This document shows positions 17,112-26,611 of a stretch of DNA of 64,000 nt, one piece after another (position 1 is the stretch's first letter; the number at the start of each line of letters is the position of its first letter). This stretch comes from Shewanella sp. MR-4 (lineage in GTDB: Bacteria > Pseudomonadota > Gammaproteobacteria > Enterobacterales > Shewanellaceae), in assembly GCF_000014685.1 (NCBI RefSeq), contig NC_008321.1:3097001-3161000 (forward strand), in the 5' to 3' direction. A model generated the notes under the pieces. That model ran no database searches, was not told the DNA's origin, and was given only the letters and a program-made list of their open reading frames with translations. The position numbers and the translations under genes were made by a program.

Positions 17112-17918
17112 TTATTCTGCCCAGCCTGGCGCCGTGGCAATAAAATAAGGGTTTAATATGTCAGGTTTTTGATTGTAGGTTAAGGGTAAACCTGAGTCAT
17201 AACACACCACTTTGCCGCCTGCACTTTCCAGCACAGCCTGCGCAGCTGCCGTGTCCCATTCGCTTGTAGGCCCTAATCTGGGATAGAGATCGGCCTTGCC
17301 CTCTGCCAACATACAAAACTTCAGCGAGCTTCCCACGCTTAACATCTCATGTTGACCGAAATCCTTTAAATATTCCGCCACATCAGGGCTTAAATGCGAA
17401 CGACTGCCGACAACAATTGGCACTTCTCTTGGCGAGTTACAGCCCTGAAGCTCTCGCTCTTGCAGCCCATCCCGTCGCCAAGCGCCTAAGTGTTTGGCGC
17501 CAAAATAGACAGTATTGAGCACGGGCGCATAAACCACACCAGCAATAGCAACACCTTGATGGATAAGCGCAATATTGACGGTAAACTCACCATTTCGCTT
17601 AATAAATTCCTTAGTGCCATCCAAAGGGTCTATCAGCCAATAGGTCTGCCAGTGTTGACGTTCATCCCAGGCAATATCAGCTGCTTCTTCCGACATCACG
17701 GGAATGCCCGCAAATTGCTCGGTAAGCTGGGCTAAAATAACTTTGTGAGCCGCCAAATCGGCCGCCGTCACTGGGCTCGCATCACGCTTTTGCGTAACGG
17801 CAAAGTCCTCTTGGGCATAAATCGCCATGATGGCGTCGCCTGCCGCATGGGCAATCTTCACCACCCGCAGTAAATCGGCCTTCGAAAAATGCGCTGCCAT
17901 CGCTGTATTATCTGTCAC
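17112..17918 (-). CDS. cysQ: 3'(2'),5'-bisphosphate nucleotidase
   Basis: CysQ removes the 3' phosphate from PAP, a by-product of sulfate assimilation, and is magnesium dependent and lithium sensitive. The 268-residue protein has the inositol-phosphatase metal motifs: EEAAD near residue 75, DPLDGTKEFIKRNGEF near 100, and the distal SEWDTAAAQAVLESAGG. It can be co-transcribed with the ROK kinase downstream. Confidence 0.93.
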   Translation of the reverse strand: MTDNTAMAAHFSKADLLRVVKIAHAAGDAIMAIYAQEDFAVTQKRDASPVTAADLAAHKVILAQLTEQFAGIPVMSEEAADIAWDERQHWQTYWLIDPLDGTKEFIKRNGEFTVNIALIHQGVAIAGVVYAPVLNTVYFGAKHLGAWRRDGLQERELQGCNSPREVPIVVGSRSHLSPDVAEYLKDFGQHEMLSVGSSLKFCMLAEGKADLYPRLGPTSEWDTAAAQAVLESAGGKVVCYDSGLPLTYNQKPDILNPYFIATAPGWAE

Positions 17919-18264
17919 TTAGCCACCTGTATTCGATTTGCTTTTCGGCATTATGCCACTGGCAGCAATTGATAATTAAGAACAAATTCATCATACATCG
18001 AGCAAAATCGACTAAGGCACTGACAAATTCTGTCAGGCACAAGGCTTACGCCATGGGCATAAACATTAAATAAGTCGAGTCTAAGCCAAGCTGAATACGC
18101 TGAAAAGAGACATTGCCTAGGCTGCATTCGTATTCACAGCCTTGAAAACACTGCAAAGATGAGAAAGAAAACGGCGGAGTAAGATGAGGCCACTTGAAAC
18201 TAACACTTGCCTTAGACCAAGACTAAGAGCTTCATCTACAACCACTTATGTTGAGAGATAACGC
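17919..18264. other. Intergenic region between the RfbD-like gene and cysQ
   Basis: These 346 bases should hold the cysQ promoter and the 3' flank of the RfbD-like gene. A small hairpin (CTGACA 18020-18025 with TGTCAG 18031-18036) is the only structure I see. A 25-codon frame from 18184 on the plus strand has GGAG before it but no other support. Confidence 0.45.
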
Positions 18265-19365
18265 TTAATGAACTTGCGCGGCATAATCCTCAAGCATGGC
18301 CTTAAGCTGCCATCGCCAGTCACGCCACAGCTCGGGGCTATGGGTTAATGCTGTATTTTGCCCAGTTAAGCACTGGCGTACTCTACCGCTATTTAGCGCG
18401 CTGTAACTGGGTCTTGCTGCCAGTTTATTACCTTTCTCAAGCGCTTTTGCCGCATAACTTAGGCTATCTATGGCGCTAATCGGCACGGCTTTATCTAATA
18501 ACTTCAGTGCCAAGGCTTGGCGCTGGATTTCGAGGGCAAATTCATACCAACTGCATTGCCCCTGCCCGGCATAATGGAATAATCCAGATCCGCAACCGAC
18601 GTTTAACGGACTCGCTATCAACTGCCAAATAAGATGTGCGAGCGCATCTGTCCATGTTGGCGAACCTATTTGGTCGTTTATCACGGTAAGTGGCTGACCT
18701 TCTGGCATAGTAGCCATCAACCTCAACATGGTTTTCACAAAATTATGCCCATCGACACCGTAGAGCCATGCGGTGCGAATAACAATCGCCCGCTCAGCCA
18801 AGATGCACAGCACCGCTTGCTCCCCCGCGAGTTTACTCTGCCCATAGACAGATAAGGGCGCAGGCGTGGCGCTTTCGGTTAACCCGCGTTCAGTTAAGCC
18901 ACTTTCAATTAAACGGCTATCGGTTAAGCCGTTCTGATTTAATGCCTGTACAGCAGCGCCCGCTGGCTCGCCACTAAATACGTAATCGCTAGAGATATGC
19001 ACCAAACGCGCGCCCGTGAGCGCACATTCGCGTGCCAATAACTCAGGCCCTAGGCTATTGACACGATAAGCCTCTTCAGCCGCCGTTTCCGCCCTATCGA
19101 CCGCATTATAGGCGGCGCAGTTGATCACCCAGTCAGGTTTAAAGCGGGCAAAGGCAGCGGCAACACTTTGTTTATCAGCGATATCTAACTGGGCATGGCT
19201 TAGCGCGTGCACACGAAAGACGCGGCCATCGAATCTATTTGCCGCCTTGGCAAGCACTCGTAATAAAGCCTTAGACAGTTGGCTATCTGCGCCAGTTAAC
19301 AATACTGTTATTGTTGATTCTGGCTCGCCATTAGGCACATGCATCGCCTTGATATCCTTTTGCAT
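18265..19365 (-). CDS. RfbD-like dTDP-4-dehydrorhamnose reductase family protein
   Basis: The 366-residue extended SDR protein matches the RmlD/RfbD family by INCAAYNAVDRAE, ISSDYVFSGE, the catalytic YGQSK (Tyr174, Lys178) and RTAWLYG. Three oddities stand out. It is longer than usual (about 290-300). The first NAD(P)-binding motif reads GADSQLS where the family has G-x-x-G-Q-L-G, so two of three glycines are serine. Four pentapeptide repeats (GLTDS, RLIES, GLTER, GLTES) expand the loop before the active-site Tyr. No other rml genes are nearby, so a true rhamnose role is doubtful. The PHP gene ends 16 bases upstream in the same direction. Confidence 0.75.
   Translation of the reverse strand: MQKDIKAMHVPNGEPESTITVLLTGADSQLSKALLRVLAKAANRFDGRVFRVHALSHAQLDIADKQSVAAAFARFKPDWVINCAAYNAVDRAETAAEEAYRVNSLGPELLARECALTGARLVHISSDYVFSGEPAGAAVQALNQNGLTDSRLIESGLTERGLTESATPAPLSVYGQSKLAGEQAVLCILAERAIVIRTAWLYGVDGHNFVKTMLRLMATMPEGQPLTVINDQIGSPTWTDALAHLIWQLIASPLNVGCGSGLFHYAGQGQCSWYEFALEIQRQALALKLLDKAVPISAIDSLSYAAKALEKGNKLAARPSYSALNSGRVRQCLTGQNTALTHSPELWRDWRWQLKAMLEDYAAQVH
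18871..18930 (-). repeat. Imperfect 15-bp tandem repeat inside the RfbD-like gene
   Basis: Four in-frame 15-bp units encode GLTDS, RLIES, GLTER and GLTES (residues 146-165). Units share the core GGTTAA/AGTTAA on the plus strand and have diverged by point changes. Confidence 0.75.
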
Positions 19366-19381
19366 TCTTAACGTCGGCGCC

Positions 19382-20140
19382 TCAAGCGATATCGTCGCTA
19401 AACAGCGGCATTAAATCGGCAACGCTTTTATGCCCCCGCTGAGCTAAGAAGTTAAGCAGCGCCATCGGCGAGCGGTTGAGTAGCTTATCCTTTGGATAAT
19501 CAACCGCTTCAATAATACTTAAGGCACGATCAAACCCGCCAAGACTAAAAGCCACATGGGAATCTGAGCCCATCACTAAGGTGGCCCCCAATTCTTTTGC
19601 TGCTTTGGCAATCGCGGTGCAGTTAGCTTCGCTGCCCTTGCGAGAGACTTCAAAGGAGGAATTATTGATTTCAAGCGCCACCCCATATTCGGCAGCAGCT
19701 GCGGCTACAGCTTCAATATCAATGGGATAAGCAGGATTACCCGGGTGGGTAATAATATCGACCTTGCCACTTTTAATGGCGTTGATCATCGCCTCGGTAT
19801 GGGTGGCCTTATCCGAAGGCGGAAATACCGGTTCATGGAACCCTGCCAACACAATATCGAGCTGCGACAAATAATCGCCAAAGTAATCGATTTCACCTTC
19901 GCGGTTTTTAATGTTCGCTTCGATGCCGCGTAAAATCCCCACGCCATCGACCATACGCGGAAGCACGCGTAAATTCACAAAATGCCAAAAATGCGGTGCA
20001 TCCGCCATCGCCGGGCCATGGTCGGTAGTAGCAAACAGACGGATCCCCTTTTGCTTCGCCACCGCCAAATAATCGTGGATAGTGCTATAGGCATGGGTTG
20101 ATGCCACGGTATGGGTATGGGTATCGACTGGGTACTGCAT
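19382..20140 (-). CDS. PHP-domain phosphatase, YcdX family
   Basis: The 252-residue protein is a PHP-fold trinuclear metal phosphoesterase of the YcdX type. Metal ligands are visible in order: DTHTHT at the N terminus, TTDHGP, an EAN glutamate, GFHEP, THPGNP and the final MGSDSHVA. The length is normal for E. coli YcdX. The physiological substrate is not established. It is followed 16 bases later by the RfbD-like gene. Confidence 0.88.
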   Translation of the reverse strand: MQYPVDTHTHTVASTHAYSTIHDYLAVAKQKGIRLFATTDHGPAMADAPHFWHFVNLRVLPRMVDGVGILRGIEANIKNREGEIDYFGDYLSQLDIVLAGFHEPVFPPSDKATHTEAMINAIKSGKVDIITHPGNPAYPIDIEAVAAAAAEYGVALEINNSSFEVSRKGSEANCTAIAKAAKELGATLVMGSDSHVAFSLGGFDRALSIIEAVDYPKDKLLNRSPMALLNFLAQRGHKSVADLMPLFSDDIA

Positions 20141-20190
20141 GGGTCACCTCTGTCTTGTACTATTGTGTTCTGACTATTGTGATCTGTATG

Positions 20191-20213
20191 CGTTAACCAT
20201 TAGTCGGTTAACG
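20191..20213. repeat. 8-bp inverted repeat after the SNF2 helicase gene
   Basis: CGTTAACC and GGTTAACG enclose seven bases, 14 bases from the SNF2 stop. There is no T tract. It may be a weak terminator hairpin between the helicase and the PHP gene. Confidence 0.4.
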
Positions 20214-20227
20214 TCCCTTAGGCTCAG

Positions 20228-23200
20228 CTAGTGGAATAGCGAGAGCAATTCATCTGCACTGCCTTGCCACGCGCCTTTGCCTTTTCCTTCGAGAATACTA
20301 TCCGCTAAACCTTGCTTATGCTGCTGCATTTCTTGGATTTTCTCTTCGACCGTGCCTTCGGCAATCAGCTTGTAAACGAACACTGGATTTTCTTGGCCAA
20401 TGCGGTGCGCCCTATCCGTCGCTTGCTTTTCTGCCGCCGGATTCCACCAAGGATCGTAGTGGATAACCGTATCCGCCGCAGTGAGATTAAGCCCTGTGCC
20501 CCCCGCCTTTAAGCTGATTAAAAATACCGGCGTATCGCCTTCTTGGAACTTATCAATTTGCCCCTGACGCAGCCGAGTTTGCCCCGTCAGTTTGCTGTAG
20601 TCGATGTCGAGGGATTGCAGCAATTCCTCAATTAATATCAACATACTGGTAAATTGGCTGAAGATTAAAATCTTGCGACCTTCCTGCACCATTTCCGGCA
20701 GGTTTTGGCTCAGCCAGTTTAACTTGGCATTATTTTTAACCTTTTGTGCCTGCTCGAGTTTGACTAATCGCGGATCGCAGCAGGCTTGGCGCAATTTGAG
20801 CAAGGCATCTAAAAACTCGATATGACTGCCCGCCACGCCTTGGCTTGCAAATAATTCTCGAATTTTTTTCTCCATACTCAGGCGAATACTTTCGTATAGA
20901 TTACGCTGATCTTTCTCAAGCTCTAGGGTTTGGTAGATCTCGGTTTTAGGTGGCAGCTCAGTCACTACCTCGGCCTTGGTGCGCCTTAACACAAAGGGGG
21001 CGATGCGTTGACTCAACACCTTCGCCTGCTCGCCATCGCCATAACGCTCAATCCGATAGCGAAACGCCTTATTAAAATAGGCGGTTGTTCCCAAGAGTCC
21101 CGGTAAACAAAAATCCATCAATGACTTGAGTTCACCTAAATGATTCTCAAGGGGCGTGCCGGTAAGGCAGAGTCTAAACGGCGCTTGCAACGCCTTAATT
21201 TGCTGGCTCACTTTGGCTTGGGCGTTTTTAATCTGCTGCGCCTCATCGAGCACTATATGCTCAAACGGCTGAGTCTGGTAATAATCGTAATCCCGCACCA
21301 TAAGGGGATAAGTTGTGACGACGACATCAAACTCGCTTAATCGCGATAACAGCGGCCCACGCTGGGCGCCATGGATCACCGCCAAACTTAACGACGGCGC
21401 AAACTTGGCCGCCTCCTTCGCCCAGTTCCCCACTAAACTGGTTGGGCAAATAATCAGGCTCGGCAATCTTGGCTGCCCTGCTGATTTAGCCTCCTGCTGC
21501 TTTAACAGAAACGCCAAGGTTTGAATGGTTTTTCCAAGCCCCATGTCGTCGGCTAAGATGCCGCCGAGTTGATATTCCTTTAAAAAACAAAGCCAATTTA
21601 GGCCTTGCTGCTGATAAGCCCGCAGCTGTGCATTCAGTCCTGTCGGCGCACTGACCGCAACCACACCATTAAATTCGGCTAACTTTGTTGCGAGCTGACG
21701 CACCCTTTCACCATTGAGCAGGCTAATCTCGCTTTCGGCTAACTCATTGAGTAAATGCGCACGGTACTTAGGTATGGCGATACTGTGGCCGCGATGCTGC
21801 TCAAACAACTCTTGAATAATGCTCATTAAAGGTTTGATAACACTGGCTTTAATTTTAAGCCATTCGCCAGAGGGGCTGGGTAGCAATAACTCAGCATCAT
21901 CGGCGGGCTCGCCATGTTGTTTTAACCAAGTTGCCACCAGCGGCAACATAGGCAAGCGTTGACCATTGATATCGGCATGCAACGACAGGGAGAACCAGCC
22001 CTCTTGGCTGTCATCCAGCTCAACCGTTAACGGCGTATCGACCACCTTAAGGCTAAACTCTGGGGCCAATCGCACCTCTATGCCTTGAGTTTGTAATCTT
22101 GGGACTTCTTCATCGATAAACGCTAGCCATTCCCGAATCGCATCGGGCAAGTGACCTAAGCTCCAAAGGGAAGCCCCATTTGCAGCGCCCTCCAAGGAAA
22201 AGCGGCTAAAGCCAAGGGTTTGCAGCTTTGATACGGCTTGCAGCTCTTCTTCAAGCGCGCGGTTTATCTGATAGGTGGTGCCGCCTTGAGTCACTAGGGT
22301 TAATGCTTCTTTGGCGGCATTGCCACTTAAGACGAGATCTCCGTAGACAAACTCCAGCGCCAGATACGGCTGGGCGATGCGGGTCTCCGTTGCAGATGAC
22401 AGAGCGCTGCCAGGTGGCATTGTGCCTGCGGGGACAACCTTAAGCGTCAAACGAAGCTGTAACTTATCTCTTAGCTCAACAAAATCAATCGCACTTGGCG
22501 GCGGCACAGTGCGCGCCGAAAAATGCTTGATCAGTCGATGGCTCACCAGTTCAACCTGGGTGCTCGGCACGGGCGGCATTTGGCTAAGTAGCCGCAGCTT
22601 ATCGACGCTAATGTCGGTATCGATAAGGCCTATGTGAAAATAATCCAGTTCGATATAGTAAGGCGGCTCTGTCGGCACGAGTTCCCAGTTATCCCGCTCG
22701 GGCAAGACTAGGCGCATTTGCTTGTGCTCGCTGTCGATATCTTGCCAGAGAAATTGCGGTGTAATGGCCTCGCCCGCGGTTAATGCGAGGCGGCTCTCCT
22801 CCCAGAAGCAGCGCTCGGTGGCGAGCATTTTCTCAATCGCTACCGCCCCTAACTGCGCCTTAAGATACAGGCGCGAAGCGCCGTGGCGTCTGGTCGACAT
22901 GATAAGATTTAAGATCAGCACATCCTCGGCGCCAATCCAAGCGGGCATATAATATTGCACGTCCGAGAGCGCAATCTTAGTGCCCTTGTTGTAACCACCC
23001 TTCTTGCCAAGCTTGCCGCGCCTAAGCTCGATAAACACCCCGTTATCGTCCTTTGAAAGGATATACAGCACCCTGTCATCGTAGAGGGATTCGACATCAT
23101 TCACATTGGGATCATCGGCTTCATCGAGTAGGTGTAACCACTGGGCGATACGTTGGTCCTCAACGGTCTTATCCGTAAGCAGACTGTAGAGCACCGCGGC

Positions 23201-23476
23201 CATATGCTTGCAATTGCCGCTGGCGGGGCAGGAACAAAAGCCATTCATCACTAGCTTATGATTGACACTGACCAGACGAATATCCTGACGATAGGGCGTG
23301 GTTTCCGTGCCCGTGACTGTGCCTTCGATATGGCGAAAATCGGCATTGGCTTTCGCGCTTAACACCCTCCCCTGCATCACATAATCACGGGCGCGCATCA
23401 GTGTCGGCGGCGTGAATAAGGACTCAATAGCCGTTTGAGTCAATTGGATTGGCTCTTGGGGGGACAAGCGATTCAT
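20228..23476 (-). CDS. SNF2-family helicase with SWIM zinc finger
   Basis: The protein of about 1082 residues is a bacterial Snf2 ATPase. The N terminus has a SWIM zinc-binding motif (CSCPASGNCKHMAAVLY). A long bacterial SNF2-associated region follows, then two RecA-like domains: ADDMGLGKT (motif I), LDEAQ (motif II), LTGTPLENHL (III) and ATDRAHRIGQ (VI). Such proteins translocate on double-stranded DNA; a precise role is not known. The frame extends to a TTG at 23545, but the ATG at 23476, preceded by AAGG, is the better start. It appears to be a single-gene unit. Confidence 0.9.
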   Translation of the reverse strand: MNRLSPQEPIQLTQTAIESLFTPPTLMRARDYVMQGRVLSAKANADFRHIEGTVTGTETTPYRQDIRLVSVNHKLVMNGFCSCPASGNCKHMAAVLYSLLTDKTVEDQRIAQWLHLLDEADDPNVNDVESLYDDRVLYILSKDDNGVFIELRRGKLGKKGGYNKGTKIALSDVQYYMPAWIGAEDVLILNLIMSTRRHGASRLYLKAQLGAVAIEKMLATERCFWEESRLALTAGEAITPQFLWQDIDSEHKQMRLVLPERDNWELVPTEPPYYIELDYFHIGLIDTDISVDKLRLLSQMPPVPSTQVELVSHRLIKHFSARTVPPPSAIDFVELRDKLQLRLTLKVVPAGTMPPGSALSSATETRIAQPYLALEFVYGDLVLSGNAAKEALTLVTQGGTTYQINRALEEELQAVSKLQTLGFSRFSLEGAANGASLWSLGHLPDAIREWLAFIDEEVPRLQTQGIEVRLAPEFSLKVVDTPLTVELDDSQEGWFSLSLHADINGQRLPMLPLVATWLKQHGEPADDAELLLPSPSGEWLKIKASVIKPLMSIIQELFEQHRGHSIAIPKYRAHLLNELAESEISLLNGERVRQLATKLAEFNGVVAVSAPTGLNAQLRAYQQQGLNWLCFLKEYQLGGILADDMGLGKTIQTLAFLLKQQEAKSAGQPRLPSLIICPTSLVGNWAKEAAKFAPSLSLAVIHGAQRGPLLSRLSEFDVVVTTYPLMVRDYDYYQTQPFEHIVLDEAQQIKNAQAKVSQQIKALQAPFRLCLTGTPLENHLGELKSLMDFCLPGLLGTTAYFNKAFRYRIERYGDGEQAKVLSQRIAPFVLRRTKAEVVTELPPKTEIYQTLELEKDQRNLYESIRLSMEKKIRELFASQGVAGSHIEFLDALLKLRQACCDPRLVKLEQAQKVKNNAKLNWLSQNLPEMVQEGRKILIFSQFTSMLILIEELLQSLDIDYSKLTGQTRLRQGQIDKFQEGDTPVFLISLKAGGTGLNLTAADTVIHYDPWWNPAAEKQATDRAHRIGQENPVFVYKLIAEGTVEEKIQEMQQHKQGLADSILEGKGKGAWQGSADELLSLFH

Positions 23477-23620
23477 CTGCAAAACCTTGAAACTCAAAAA
23501 TACCTCGACGGACAATAAACCATGATTGTCTAAGGCATTTATCAACGTGTAAGGGAGAATTGTATTGAAACCGAATGGGGAAAGCCAGAATAGGACTCAC
23601 ATACGAGAGCCGGATAACAT

Positions 23621-23643
23621 ACCCGCAGGGATCACCTGCGGGT
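23621..23643 (-). terminator. Hairpin after the DUF885 gene
   Basis: ACCCGCAGG (23621-23629) pairs perfectly with CCTGCGGGT (23635-23643), 18 bases past the DUF885 stop. No T tract follows on the minus strand, so termination efficiency is uncertain. Confidence 0.5.
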
Positions 23644-23660
23644 CGTTAGCTCATGCAAAC

Positions 23661-25484
23661 TTAGGCTTGGCTGCGTTTTTCGGCGATATAACGGTCCACT
23701 AATTTTTCTAGAATATCTAAGGGAACGGCACCATTTTTCAGCACTACATCGTGAAAATCCCGTAAATCGAATTTATCACCTAGGGCTTGTTTGGCTTTTT
23801 CCCGCAGCTCGAGAATTTTCATCATGCCCACCTTATAGGCCGTCGCTTGGCCAGGCATAACGATATAACGCTCGATTTCGGCGGTCACGTCGCGGTCGGA
23901 CATACCGGTGTTTTGTTTCATATAGTCAATGGCTTGCTCACGGGTCCAGCGACTGTGGTGGATCCCCGTATCCACAACCAGACGCACGGCCCGAAACAGC
24001 TCCGCCTGTAAGCGACCGATATTGTCGAAGGGATCTTGCTGAAAACCGAGTTCCCAGGCTAAACGTTCAGAATAGAGTGCCCAACCTTCGATATAGGCCG
24101 TAAACGGCGCCATCTTGCGGATCAGCGGTTGTCCTTCCAACTCCATCGCCACCGCGATTTGGAAGTGATGCCCTGGGATGCCCTCATGGTAAGCCAAAGT
24201 ACGCATGCCGTATTTAGGCGTGGCTTTGATGTCGAACAGGTTGGCGTAGAAACGTCCCGGACGACTACCGTCAATCGCCGGCTGCTGATAATAAGCGCCC
24301 GGTGCAGTTTTCTCTTTAAATTCAGGAATGCGCACCACTTCCATTCCCGCTTTCGGGCGAATACGGAAGGCATTGTCTAAGCCCGCATTCACTTCATCGA
24401 GGATTTTTTGGTAATCCACTAAGATCTGCGCTCGGCCCGCATCTGAGTCTTCATAATAGAATTTTGGATCGGCGGCCAGCGCTTCGATTGCCACCGAAAA
24501 TCCTTGGCTGGTGTCGTATCCCTGTGCGGCCAAAATCGTCATGATTTCGTCCTGAATACGGCTCACCTCGGCTAATCCCTTAGCATGGATTTCATCGGCG
24601 CTGTAATTTGTGGTGGTAAAAAACTTCAGCAACTGCTCGTAGGCCACATCGCCATTCGGCAAAGCCCAATAACCATCGTCCGTGCCCGCTTTGGCTTGTA
24701 ACGCCGTGAAATAATCGATAAAGAGTCGATATGCCGGTTTAACGTCGGACTCGATATTGGCTTTTGCCTGCGCGAGCAAACGCGCCTGTTCATCGGCACT
24801 GATTTGCGTGTCGGCGAGCTTAGTCTTAAAGGAGCTGTAGAGAATATTGTCTTCGACGGGCGCGTTGATGAAGTCATTCATCTCGGTTAGCACCCGCTCA
24901 ATCACAAACTTAGGCGGAATAATGCCCTTAGCCTCTCGAAGCTTTAGTCCTTCTAAGGTTTGGCCAAATTTAGTCTTCACAGCAATTAAGCGTGATAGGT
25001 AGTTTTCCGCATCCTCAACCGAGTGAACTTGGTGCTGGGCCTGCATGAAGCTTGGATAACCATTTTGCACACCAAACAATTGATTCACCGGATAATTATG
25101 GTAGCGATAGGGTTCAGAGGCCAAGGCAAAATCCGCCAGATACAGGGCGATATCCTTAGATATACGCTGATTATCATCCAGATCGGTATCTTGGTAGCTG
25201 AGTAAAGTATCCCTTAAGGCGCGGACTTGGGTAAAGGTTTTATCCATGGCCGCGGGGCTATCATCGTCGAGCAAGGCATTGTGGCCTGTGATGCCAACGG
25301 ATTCTAAAAATCCCAAAGAGGTCAAGGTCTCGGGACTTTCAAAGGCCATTTTCACCATGCTTCTATCTAAAAATGCACGGAAGAAAAAAGGCTTTTTCGC
25401 ATACCATTCATGGGCGGCAAGCGCCCCGAGCAACAGCACTAAGGCAAGAGTGCCAAGTCCGATTCGTTTTAATACCGTTTTCAA
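23661..25484 (-). CDS. DUF885 family putative zinc metallopeptidase, membrane-anchored
   Basis: The 607-residue DUF885 protein has an N-terminal hydrophobic segment (about residues 8-26) that is either a signal peptide or an anchor; no lipobox is present. The zinc-site motif YHEGIPGHHFQ lies around residue 435, with a later acidic helix EGWALYSERLAWELG that can supply the third ligand. Family members are periplasmic peptidase-like proteins with few tested substrates. It is divergent from the cold-shock gene and monocistronic. Confidence 0.88.
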   Translation of the reverse strand: MKTVLKRIGLGTLALVLLLGALAAHEWYAKKPFFFRAFLDRSMVKMAFESPETLTSLGFLESVGITGHNALLDDDSPAAMDKTFTQVRALRDTLLSYQDTDLDDNQRISKDIALYLADFALASEPYRYHNYPVNQLFGVQNGYPSFMQAQHQVHSVEDAENYLSRLIAVKTKFGQTLEGLKLREAKGIIPPKFVIERVLTEMNDFINAPVEDNILYSSFKTKLADTQISADEQARLLAQAKANIESDVKPAYRLFIDYFTALQAKAGTDDGYWALPNGDVAYEQLLKFFTTTNYSADEIHAKGLAEVSRIQDEIMTILAAQGYDTSQGFSVAIEALAADPKFYYEDSDAGRAQILVDYQKILDEVNAGLDNAFRIRPKAGMEVVRIPEFKEKTAPGAYYQQPAIDGSRPGRFYANLFDIKATPKYGMRTLAYHEGIPGHHFQIAVAMELEGQPLIRKMAPFTAYIEGWALYSERLAWELGFQQDPFDNIGRLQAELFRAVRLVVDTGIHHSRWTREQAIDYMKQNTGMSDRDVTAEIERYIVMPGQATAYKVGMMKILELREKAKQALGDKFDLRDFHDVVLKNGAVPLDILEKLVDRYIAEKRSQA

Positions 25485-26010
25485 TATTCACGCTCCACTG
25501 GTCGTTATTCTCAACATCAATGGGACAATATCCCGAGAGCAAACAATATCACCACCAAAAATTAACAACAATTTAATAAAGTGACAAAAGATGACAATGA
25601 ACCAATTCCCCCGCTAGATGATTAAAACCAATTTTATTGCCACACAGGGTTGGGCTAATAAATTATTTTCACCTAGGACTTCCGGAGGGAACCACCTGCT
25701 ATCCTCATGAATACGTACAATAAAAATATTTATTTTTTTCAATAACTTTTCTTTGACTGCCAAATGTAAATGCCCTTATTAAAAATAAAGCTATACAAAA
25801 AGTCAGTGTATGCTATTCTGCGTCCTGGCCTGTGAGTCAGACCTATTTATAAGCAATATTATGTTTTTGAAAACCTTCGCTGCACCCTGTAATTTGTTTG
25901 CTGTCATGAAGCTTTCCACTCATAACTTATCATCAATGTAAATAATTCTATTTCTGGCTAAACTCCCGCATTGTTGCGAATTATTTTTTGATAGAAATTT
26001 GGAGACATTC
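25485..26010. other. Long AT-rich region between DUF885 and cold-shock genes
   Basis: These 526 bases carry the two divergent promoters. TGCTATTCT at 25811-25819 looks like an extended -10 for the plus strand, which would give the cold-shock mRNA a leader of about 185 bases. That is typical of CspA-family transcripts whose 5' UTR acts as a temperature-responsive structure. I see no gene. Confidence 0.5.
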
Positions 26011-26220
26011 ATGTCTAAAACTACTGGTATAGTAAAATGGTTTAACGAAGACAAAGGTTTTGGTTTTATTTCCCCTGATAACGGTGGCGCTGACGCATTC
26101 GTTCACTTCCGCGCAATCGTATCTGAAGGCTTTAAAACTTTAGCCGAAGGCCAAAAGGTTTCTTACGAAGTCGAACAAGGTCAAAAAGGTCCTCAAGCTG
26201 CGAACGTTGTTGTTCTGTAA
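26011..26220 (+). CDS. Cold-shock domain protein, CspA family
   Basis: The 69-residue protein is one cold-shock domain with RNP1 (KGFGFI) and RNP2 (AFVHF), binding single-stranded RNA and DNA as an RNA chaperone. The frame starts at 25999, but TTGGAG before the ATG at 26011 and the family N terminus (MSKTTGIVKWFN) decide the start. The long AT-rich leader suggests post-transcriptional control. A terminator follows directly. Confidence 0.96.
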   Translation: MSKTTGIVKWFNEDKGFGFISPDNGGADAFVHFRAIVSEGFKTLAEGQKVSYEVEQGQKGPQAANVVVL

Positions 26221-26262
26221 TTAAACTCCCGTAAGGGATTAATTAACAACAAGTTTACATAC

Positions 26263-26293
26263 AAAAATGCCGACTCAGTGTCGGCATTTTTTA
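26263..26293 (+). terminator. Intrinsic terminator of the cold-shock gene
   Basis: ATGCCGAC (26267-26274) and GTCGGCAT (26280-26287) enclose TCAGT, with an A run before and TTTTTT after. It lies 43 bases past the stop codon. Confidence 0.92.
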
Positions 26294-26341
26294 TTGGTGT
26301 CTTTTGGGAATTCTCGTTTTTTTACCTAGTCGTAAACTCTA

Positions 26342-26611
26342 CTAGGGCGTGTTGATGTTTCGAGATTAAATTTTGTTCGTTCTGGCAAGCACGTGCTCGC
26401 GAAACGAGGAATGATGTGTAGTTATTCTACTCAAATGACGAGTGACAAAGAGCAAGGGCTTGCCAGACGAACCCTTCGGGCAGCATTTGGCTGGCTTTTT
26501 TGCTGCGTTATCGTCCGTTTATGTAGAATAACTACACTGCACGGACTTTGCCTTGCATAAAAGCCAGCCACATTGCTGCAAAAATAACCCTGAAACGTCA
26601 ACACGCCCTAG
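26342..26611. mobile_element. MITE-like 270-bp palindromic element
   Basis: The element is bounded by inverted ends CTAGGGCGTGTTGA and TCAACACGCCCTAG, which match for 20 bases with one difference. Inside are nested inverted repeats: GTGTAGTTATTCTAC (26416-26430) with its exact complement (26523-26537), and GGCTGGCTTTT (26489-26499) with AAAAGCCAGCC (26559-26569). It has no coding capacity. Terminal repeats plus internal palindromes are typical of a non-autonomous miniature element. The right end overlaps the antiporter stop codon. No transposase or second copy is in the window. Confidence 0.75.
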
